In this document: one piece after another, positions 7,249-11,622 of the stretch | Layout: each line of letters starts with the position of its first letter | Numbering within the stretch: the first letter of the stretch is position 1 | Origin: an uncultured Flavobacterium sp. | GTDB taxonomy: Bacteria > Bacteroidota > Bacteroidia > Flavobacteriales > Flavobacteriaceae | DNA length: 11,622 bases | Reading direction: 5' to 3' | Assembly: GCF_946220915.1 (NCBI RefSeq) | Contig: NZ_CAMIHH010000101.1 | Coordinates: 1 to 11,622 of the forward strand | Notes under the pieces: generated by a model | Databases searched by the model: none | What the model saw: only the letters and a program-made list of their open reading frames with translations | What the model was told of the DNA's origin: nothing | Translations under genes and position numbers: made by a program

Positions 7249-7276
7249 TTATGCATAAGATTTTTATGTATGTTTG
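7249..7276 (+). promoter_or_regulatory. padR promoter with overlapping candidate operator
   Basis: TATGTTTG (7269-7276) is a clean -7 element, 18 bases before the ATG at 7295. Just upstream lie a perfect 10-bp palindrome TTATGCATAA (7249-7258) and an 8-bp inverted repeat ATGCATAA / TTATGTAT (7251-7258 and 7264-7271, 5-base spacer, one mismatch). The right half overlaps the -7 element. ATGT/ACAT-type dyads are common for PadR repressors, so autorepression is likely but not shown. No TTG -33 is apparent. Confidence 0.55.
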
Positions 7277-7294
7277 TAGAGCAAATAAGAACTA

Positions 7295-7639
7295 ATGAAA
7301 AATTCGCAACTCTACAAAGGCAGCCTTACTACAATTATCATGAAGCTACTCGAAGAGAAAGGCAGGATGTATGGCTATGAGATTACGCAGAAAGTGAAAC
7401 TCATTACCGGTGGCGAGCTCAACATTACCGAGGGCGCGCTATATCCGGCACTGCACAGGCTGGAAGCCGACGGGCACCTTGATGTAGAAGTCGAAAAAGT
7501 AGACAACCGCCTGCGCAAATACTACAAGCTGACCGAAAGCGGAAAGGCAGAAACCGTGAATCGACTTACCGAATTGGAAGGATTTATAAACAATATGCAA
7601 ACCCTGGTAGGAGGGACTCAACTTAAACCGGAGTATTAA
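7295..7639 (+). CDS. PadR-family transcriptional regulator
   Basis: This 114-residue winged-helix repressor is of the short PadR type (one DNA-binding domain and a short C-terminal dimerisation helix). Visible features are the first helix (LYKGSLTTIIMKLLEEKG, 6-23), MYGYEI (25-30), the recognition helix EGALYPALHRLEADGHL (46-62) and the wing RKYYKLTESGK (74-84), then a coiled C-terminal helix (88-104). It is the first gene of a four-gene unit: its stop codon overlaps the next start by one base (TAATG), which suggests translational coupling. PadR proteins usually repress nearby transporter or membrane-stress genes, so the following three genes are its likely targets together with its own promoter. 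The inducer is unknown. Confidence 0.95.
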   Translation: MKNSQLYKGSLTTIIMKLLEEKGRMYGYEITQKVKLITGGELNITEGALYPALHRLEADGHLDVEVEKVDNRLRKYYKLTESGKAETVNRLTELEGFINNMQTLVGGTQLKPEY

Positions 7640-8358
7640 TGCAAAAGACAATTATACAAGAAGGACAAAAAAAAATAAGCCCGGAACAATTGGAACATCT
7701 TTTCAAATTTACCCGAAAGCATTATGTGGAATACTATGACCTACAGTCAGAACTGACCGACCACTTAGCGAATGCCATTGAGGAGCGCTGGCAGGAACAG
7801 CCTTCGCTCTCGTTTGGAGAAGCCCTGCAAATGGAATTCCGAAAGTTCGGTGTTTTCGGATTTAGCGATATTGTAGCCGAACGGCAGAATGCCCTGTTTA
7901 AGAGGTATTACAGGCTGGTGTGGCGGGAATTCAGATCGGTCTTTACATTGCCGATGGTGTTAGTCGCCATGGCTGGAACATGGTGCATGTACTCAATACT
8001 TATGGCGTACCACCATAGTTATGCGTTTTTCATGCTGGCATTTTTGATTACTTCTACATGGAAGTTGTGGCGCCTGAAAAAGCAATACCGTAAATCCCTG
8101 AAAACAACCGGGCGCAAATGGCTGTTCGAGGAAATACTATTCAATTGCGGCGGGTTTGGGATCATGATGACGGTTCCGATGCAGTTTTGCCATTTTGTAC
8201 TTAATGGCCAAATAAGCCAACCCCTTGCGGCAGTAATGGCAGTAGTGCTGATCCTGATGTTTATATATGATTATGTTGTGCTTTTCAGGATGCCGGCAAG
8301 AGCAAAAATATACCTGCAAAAAGTATATCCTGACTTTGGCATGGAAAATTTAGCATGA
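7639..8358 (+). CDS. Membrane protein with N-terminal HAAS-like helical domain
   Basis: This 239-residue protein has no assigned function. The N-terminal cytosolic part (about 12-90) has the look of HAAS domains (helical domains found next to PadR regulators): a Y/F-rich first helix (FTRKHYVEYYDLQSELTDHL, 24-43), an acidic second helix, then GEALQMEFRKFG (60-71). Four hydrophobic segments follow at about 103-123, 127-143, 168-188 and 195-217. A short basic C-terminus ends at A239. It starts on the padR stop codon. By analogy with known PadR-HAAS pairs, it may link the regulator or the transporter to a membrane signal; this is inference. No enzyme motif was found. The HAAS label rests on context and pattern, so treat it as tentative. 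Confidence 0.8.
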   Translation: MQKTIIQEGQKKISPEQLEHLFKFTRKHYVEYYDLQSELTDHLANAIEERWQEQPSLSFGEALQMEFRKFGVFGFSDIVAERQNALFKRYYRLVWREFRSVFTLPMVLVAMAGTWCMYSILMAYHHSYAFFMLAFLITSTWKLWRLKKQYRKSLKTTGRKWLFEEILFNCGGFGIMMTVPMQFCHFVLNGQISQPLAAVMAVVLILMFIYDYVVLFRMPARAKIYLQKVYPDFGMENLA

Positions 8359-8418
8359 ATGAGTGTAACGTTCTGCTGTAAATTCTGACTGATTATTTAC
8401 CAACTCTAAAACAAGCCT

Positions 8419-9888
8419 ATGTTTACACGATTCATAAGCCTCGAATGGAAAGCATTCACAAGGGCATCTTCATTTACGTCGAATGTGGTCATGAAGGTAT
8501 TCATGGTTATTGCCGCCATTTATTTTTTAGGGATATTTTTGTCACTTGGCTTTTTTGGCTATGATATAATTGAGAAAACCGGGCAGGATCCGCTGGTCAT
8601 CATAAGCAAATTCATGATCTATTATATGCTGATGGACTTGCTCGTGCGCATTTTCCTGCAAAAGATCCCGGTAATTAACATTCGCCCATTGCTCACCTTG
8701 CCGGTAAAGCGTGGGACCATTGTTCATTTTGCCATTGGTAAAACGGTATTGTCATTTTTTAATTTCCTGCATTATTTTCTTTTTGTCCCATTTGCCATAA
8801 GGTTGGTTGCCGAAGGGTATGATCCGGTAAATGTAGTGCTCTGGTGGATAGGCATAACTGCGCTTGTATATTGCAACAACTTCCTGAATATCCTGGCTAA
8901 CAACAAAGACTGGGTTTTCATGGTAATATTGGCAGTATTTGCGGGCATAGCCGGGCTGCAATACTACCAGGTTTTTGACATTACCATTGTCACGTCCATA
9001 TTCTACCACGGGTTATACGCTACCTATTACATGCTTCTTATTCCTATTTTGGCGCTGGCAGGGCTTTGGGTAGCAACATTTAAGTACTTCCGCAATGCGC
9101 TGTATCTCGATACAGGGCTAAAGGGCAGGCATGACATTGCCGAAACCCAGGACTATACCTGGCTCAACCGGTTTGGCACGATGGGCATTTTCCTTAAAAA
9201 TGACATCAAGCTCATCCGCCGAAACAAGCGCTCTAAAACCACGGTGATCATGAGTTTCCTTTTCCTGTTTTACGGGCTGATATTCATGACAGGCGCAATA
9301 GAGGCGTATGATAATGCATTCTGGAAAGTATTTGCGGCAATATTTGTATCGGGAGGGTTTCTTTTCACCTTCGGGCAATTCGTTCCAAGCTGGGACAGTG
9401 CTTATTACCCGCTGATGATGAGCCAGAATATAAAGTACAAAGATTATATCGCATCAAAATGGTGGCTCATTGTAATAGGGACGCTTTTAAGTACGGTACT
9501 GGCATCATTTTACCTTTACTTTGGTGTAGACACTTACTTTATAATTGTAGCAGGGGCGGTATACAACATAGGCGTTAACTCATACCTGGTATTATTGGGC
9601 GGTGCGTTTATAAAAACGCCCATAGACCTCGCCAGCAGCAAGCAGGCCTTTGGTGATAAAAAAGCATTCAATATGAAAACCATGCTGCTAACCATACCAA
9701 AACTATTACTGCCAATAGCTTTTTACATCATAGGCGATTACATTGGCGGGCCAACCGTAGGTTATGCAGTGCTGGCAGGATCAGGATTGCTTGGGTTTGT
9801 ATTCAGGAACATCATGTTCAGGCAGATCGAAAAGGTTTATAAACTTGAAAAATATAAAACACTTGACGCTTACAAACAAAAATCATAA
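8419..9888 (+). CDS. DUF5687 family protein, ABC-2-type permease-like
   Basis: This 489-residue polytopic membrane protein matches the DUF5687 pattern (start MFTRFISLEWKAFTRASSF). Such proteins are found next to ABC ATPases in Bacteroidota, and it is most likely the permease subunit for the ATPase that follows. Hydrophobic segments are seen at about 27-47, 62-80, 110-130, 138-151, 165-181, 201-221, 275-293, 303-321, 349-369, 373-395, 421-438 and 446-463, so around twelve helices. A charged cytosolic loop (about 225-272, with KNDIKLIRRNKRSK at 260-273) splits two halves, suggesting an internal duplication of a six-helix unit. The 60-base gap before it holds no clear promoter, and the ATPase starts 12 bases after its stop. 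Substrate unknown. Confidence 0.88.
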   Translation: MFTRFISLEWKAFTRASSFTSNVVMKVFMVIAAIYFLGIFLSLGFFGYDIIEKTGQDPLVIISKFMIYYMLMDLLVRIFLQKIPVINIRPLLTLPVKRGTIVHFAIGKTVLSFFNFLHYFLFVPFAIRLVAEGYDPVNVVLWWIGITALVYCNNFLNILANNKDWVFMVILAVFAGIAGLQYYQVFDITIVTSIFYHGLYATYYMLLIPILALAGLWVATFKYFRNALYLDTGLKGRHDIAETQDYTWLNRFGTMGIFLKNDIKLIRRNKRSKTTVIMSFLFLFYGLIFMTGAIEAYDNAFWKVFAAIFVSGGFLFTFGQFVPSWDSAYYPLMMSQNIKYKDYIASKWWLIVIGTLLSTVLASFYLYFGVDTYFIIVAGAVYNIGVNSYLVLLGGAFIKTPIDLASSKQAFGDKKAFNMKTMLLTIPKLLLPIAFYIIGDYIGGPTVGYAVLAGSGLLGFVFRNIMFRQIEKVYKLEKYKTLDAYKQKS

Positions 9889-9900
9889 AACAATACAACC

Positions 9901-10596
9901 ATGATACAGGCACAAAACTTAAGGAAAACATACGGCGGGACCACCGTGCTCAACATAGACCACCTGCACATTCGAAAGGGTGAAAGCCTTGGGCTGGTAG
10001 GGAACAACGGTGCAGGCAAGACCACATTTTTCAGCCTGCTGCTCGATTTGATCGAGCCGTCTGAAGGAGAAGTTAAGATAAAGGACATACGCGTAAACCA
10101 AAGCGAAGCGTGGAAACCCTTAACTGCAGCTTTTTTAGATGAATCGTTCCTGATAGGCTATCTCACGCCCGAAGAGTACTTTTATTTCATTGGCGAACTG
10201 CGTGGACAAAATAAGGCCGACGTTGATGCACTGCTGAAAAAACATGAAGATTTTTTTAATGATGAGATACTCAATAAAAAGAAATACCTGCGCGACCTTT
10301 CTAAAGGTAACCAGAAGAAGGTGGGTATTATTGCGACGCTTATAGGCAGCCCCGAACTGATTATTCTCGACGAGCCGTTCGCCAACCTGGACCCTACAAC
10401 GCAGTTCAGGCTCAAAAAGATAATCCGTGAGCTGGCCGACGACAGGAATGTAACCGTACTGGTATCGAGCCACGACCTGATGCACACCACCGAAGTGAGC
10501 GACCGTATTGTGGCGCTGGAAAAAGGGCGCATTGTAAAGGACATACAAACGTCGGAAGAAACGCTGAAGGAACTGGAAGAATTCTTCGCCGTATAA
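9901..10596 (+). CDS. ABC transporter ATP-binding protein
   Basis: This 231-residue ATPase subunit of an ABC-2-type exporter is cytoplasmic and drives the permease encoded just before it. Motifs in order: Walker A GNNGAGKTT (34-42), a Q-loop region at AAFLDES (76-82) in which the usual Gln is replaced by Asp/Glu, signature LSKGNQKKV (133-141), Walker B LIILDEP (153-159), D-loop ANLDP (161-165) and H-loop His191. Loss of the Q-loop Gln is also seen in many ABC-2-type ATPases, so activity is probably intact. It is the last gene of the padR unit and is closed by a terminator 12 bases after its stop. The unit has no visible periplasmic partner or substrate-binding protein, which favours export over import. 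Confidence 0.95.
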   Translation: MIQAQNLRKTYGGTTVLNIDHLHIRKGESLGLVGNNGAGKTTFFSLLLDLIEPSEGEVKIKDIRVNQSEAWKPLTAAFLDESFLIGYLTPEEYFYFIGELRGQNKADVDALLKKHEDFFNDEILNKKKYLRDLSKGNQKKVGIIATLIGSPELIILDEPFANLDPTTQFRLKKIIRELADDRNVTVLVSSHDLMHTTEVSDRIVALEKGRIVKDIQTSEETLKELEEFFAV

Positions 10597-10608
10597 TAAA
10601 ATCCTGAC

Positions 10609-10633
10609 CCCTCGCCATGCGGGGGATTTTTTT
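10609..10633 (+). terminator. Intrinsic terminator after the ABC ATPase gene
   Basis: CCCTCGC (10609-10615) pairs with GCGGGGG (10619-10625) around a CAT loop, with one T-G wobble, and is followed by seven T residues (10627-10633). It ends the padR to ABC unit and is the last sequence clearly belonging to the chromosomal unit. Confidence 0.85.
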
Positions 10634-10898
10634 CTAAAAAAAAGATTAGTAAAAAGCAAAAATAAGCAAAACGATTAAACCCGTTGCTATACAATGCTTT
10701 ATAAAACAGTAGTCTTAGTTTGGAACTCGGTGTCTGATAGGTTTTGGGCTTGAAAACACAAGGTTAGGTTACTAATTCGTTACCGATTGATAAAGGTAAC
10801 TATGTAGTTTAACTGATTATATTTCAGTCTTTTGCACCCCTTTTTATATTCCCTTGTAACTCAATGTAATTTAATTTTAAACATTAAACATTCGAGTT
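10634..10898. other. Non-coding stretch between the ABC unit and the integrase: candidate element end (att and arm sites)
   Basis: No gene is seen here. It begins with A-tracts and two copies of AAGCAAAA (10654-10661 and 10664-10671). Further right are GTTAC (10768-10772, 10779-10783) and its complement GTAAC (10796-10800, 10856-10860). The pair GTTACC/GGTAAC makes a 6-bp inverted repeat with a 10-base spacer (10779-10800). Such short repeats before an integrase gene are compatible with arm-type binding sites. No tRNA gene and no obvious attachment core could be identified. A weak -7-like TATATTTC is at 10818-10825, without a matching -33. Confidence 0.45.
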
Positions 10899-11622
10899 AT
10901 GGAACAGACAAAAAAGTCCACGTTCAAACTGCTTTTCTACCTGAAAAAGAACGAACTGAAAAAGAACGGTAATGCACCGATTATGGCACGTATTACCATT
11001 GATGGAACGCCTAAAACTTTCGGTACAAAGTTAGAAATCAATCCTAATAATTGGGATTTAAAATACGGAAGAGTTGAGGGAAAGAGTGCCACCGCTTTGA
11101 GCGTTAACCAAAAATTGGATAACATACGGGGACGTATCGACAAGATTTACGAAGATATGCTGAAGCACGAGGGCTTTGCAACCGCCCAAAAAGTAAAGCT
11201 CTCGTTTTTGGGTGTTGGTGTAATGGAAGATGCCGTACTAAAAGTCTTTAAAAGCCAAAATGAAGACTTTGAAAAAATGGTCGCTAAGGGAAAACGCTCT
11301 CAAAGCACATATAGCAAATACAACACTGTTTACAACCACCTTAGCGAATTTATAAGGGAACGTTACCATCGGGACGATATGGCTTTCCGGGAACTCACTT
11401 CTGATTTTATCCGTGAGTTTGATTTCTTTCTTCGCATTGATAAGGAATGTACCCATAATACGGTTTGGGTTTACACCATGCCAGTTATTGCTTTGGCAGA
11501 ATTGGCTATCAAAAAAGGCTTGATACGGGATAATCCTTTTGAGGATTATGAAATCAGTATGGAGGAAACAGACCGCAGCTACCTTTTAAAAGAGGATGTG
11601 GAAACCTTAATGCTCCTGAAAC
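10899..11622 (+). CDS. Tyrosine recombinase (site-specific integrase), N-terminal part, cut by window end
   Basis: The first 241 residues of a Bacteroidota-type phage/ICE integrase are present; the frame is open to the right edge. Residues about 8-93 form the Arm DNA-binding domain (FKLLFYLKKNELKKNG, then TFGTKLEINPNNWD at 40-53). Residues about 110-215 form the SAM-like core-binding domain, ending in AIKKGLIRDNPFEDYEI (203-219). The following DRSYLLKEDVETLMLL (225-240) is the usual start of the catalytic domain. The Arg-His-Arg-Tyr catalytic residues would lie beyond the window, so activity cannot be judged. The start ATG at 10899 is preceded by no Shine-Dalgarno sequence. The gene reads away from the ABC unit, so the element it serves should extend to the right. 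Whether it is an integrative conjugative element, a smaller island or a prophage cannot be told here. Confidence 0.92.
   Translation, partial: MEQTKKSTFKLLFYLKKNELKKNGNAPIMARITIDGTPKTFGTKLEINPNNWDLKYGRVEGKSATALSVNQKLDNIRGRIDKIYEDMLKHEGFATAQKVKLSFLGVGVMEDAVLKVFKSQNEDFEKMVAKGKRSQSTYSKYNTVYNHLSEFIRERYHRDDMAFRELTSDFIREFDFFLRIDKECTHNTVWVYTMPVIALAELAIKKGLIRDNPFEDYEISMEETDRSYLLKEDVETLMLLK

Noticed and set aside
10135..10694. Overlapping minus-strand frames of about 170 codons opposite the ABC ATPase
   Set aside because: The plus strand holds all ABC motifs in order; the minus frames are Ser- or Phe-rich shadows without motifs.
10741..10757. GTTTT...AAAAC inverted repeat as a terminator or attachment site
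   Set aside because: The stem is only five AT-rich pairs with no T-run, as expected by chance in this AT-rich stretch.
10826..10840. TTTTGCACC as a CTnDOT-like attachment core (GTAnnTTTGC)
   Set aside because: Only the TTTGC part matches and the first three bases do not. The word is too common to support an attachment site without the far end of the element.
10634..10898. A tRNA gene as the integration target, or a CRISPR array
   Set aside because: No cloverleaf with a T-arm (GGTTCGA) is seen, and there are no regularly spaced repeats of 20 bases or more.

Overview
The window looks like a chromosomal segment of a member of Bacteroidota, most likely Flavobacteriaceae (Flavobacterium-like). 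The grounds are the AT-leaning composition, start codons without Shine-Dalgarno sequences, -7 promoter elements of the Bacteroidota form TAnnTTTG upstream of several genes, and families typical of that group (DUF4254 next to GT9, DUF5687, DUF6427, and an integrase with a Bacteroidota-type Arm domain). Family names were assigned by reading the translations; no database search was run.

Layout from left to right: (1) the C-terminal part of an undecaprenyl-phosphate sugar phosphotransferase (2-1018), the priming enzyme of surface polysaccharide synthesis. (2) purD (1161-2432), de novo purine synthesis. (3) A small one-helix membrane protein on the minus strand (2427-2657), whose 3' end overlaps purD and whose apparent terminator lies inside purD. 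(4) A polytopic membrane protein, probably DUF6427 (2707-3636), tail to tail with (5) upp, uracil salvage (3638-4291, minus). (6) A DUF4254 protein and a family 9 glycosyltransferase (4359-6016), a tight two-gene unit probably acting in cell-envelope glycan synthesis, closed by a strong bidirectional terminator at 6035-6067. (7) A PaaE-type flavin/[2Fe-2S] oxidoreductase (6118-7170, minus). (8) Divergent from it, a four-gene unit (7295-10596): PadR-family repressor, HAAS-like membrane protein, DUF5687 permease-like protein and ABC ATPase, closed by a terminator at 10609-10633. (9) A 265-bp non-coding stretch with short GTTAC/GTAAC repeats, then the first 241 codons of a tyrosine recombinase that runs off the right edge (10899-11622). 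This probably marks the left end of an integrative element lying mostly outside the window.

The left two thirds are ordinary core genome: envelope glycan genes mixed with nucleotide metabolism. The PadR-HAAS-DUF5687-ABC unit reads as a self-regulated membrane transporter module of unknown substrate, with a candidate operator over its promoter. The right edge is the accessory boundary. No defence system, CRISPR array, tRNA or rRNA gene was seen, and nothing inside the window amounts to a clearly new system. The PadR-ABC module and the element to the right are the best places to look further.
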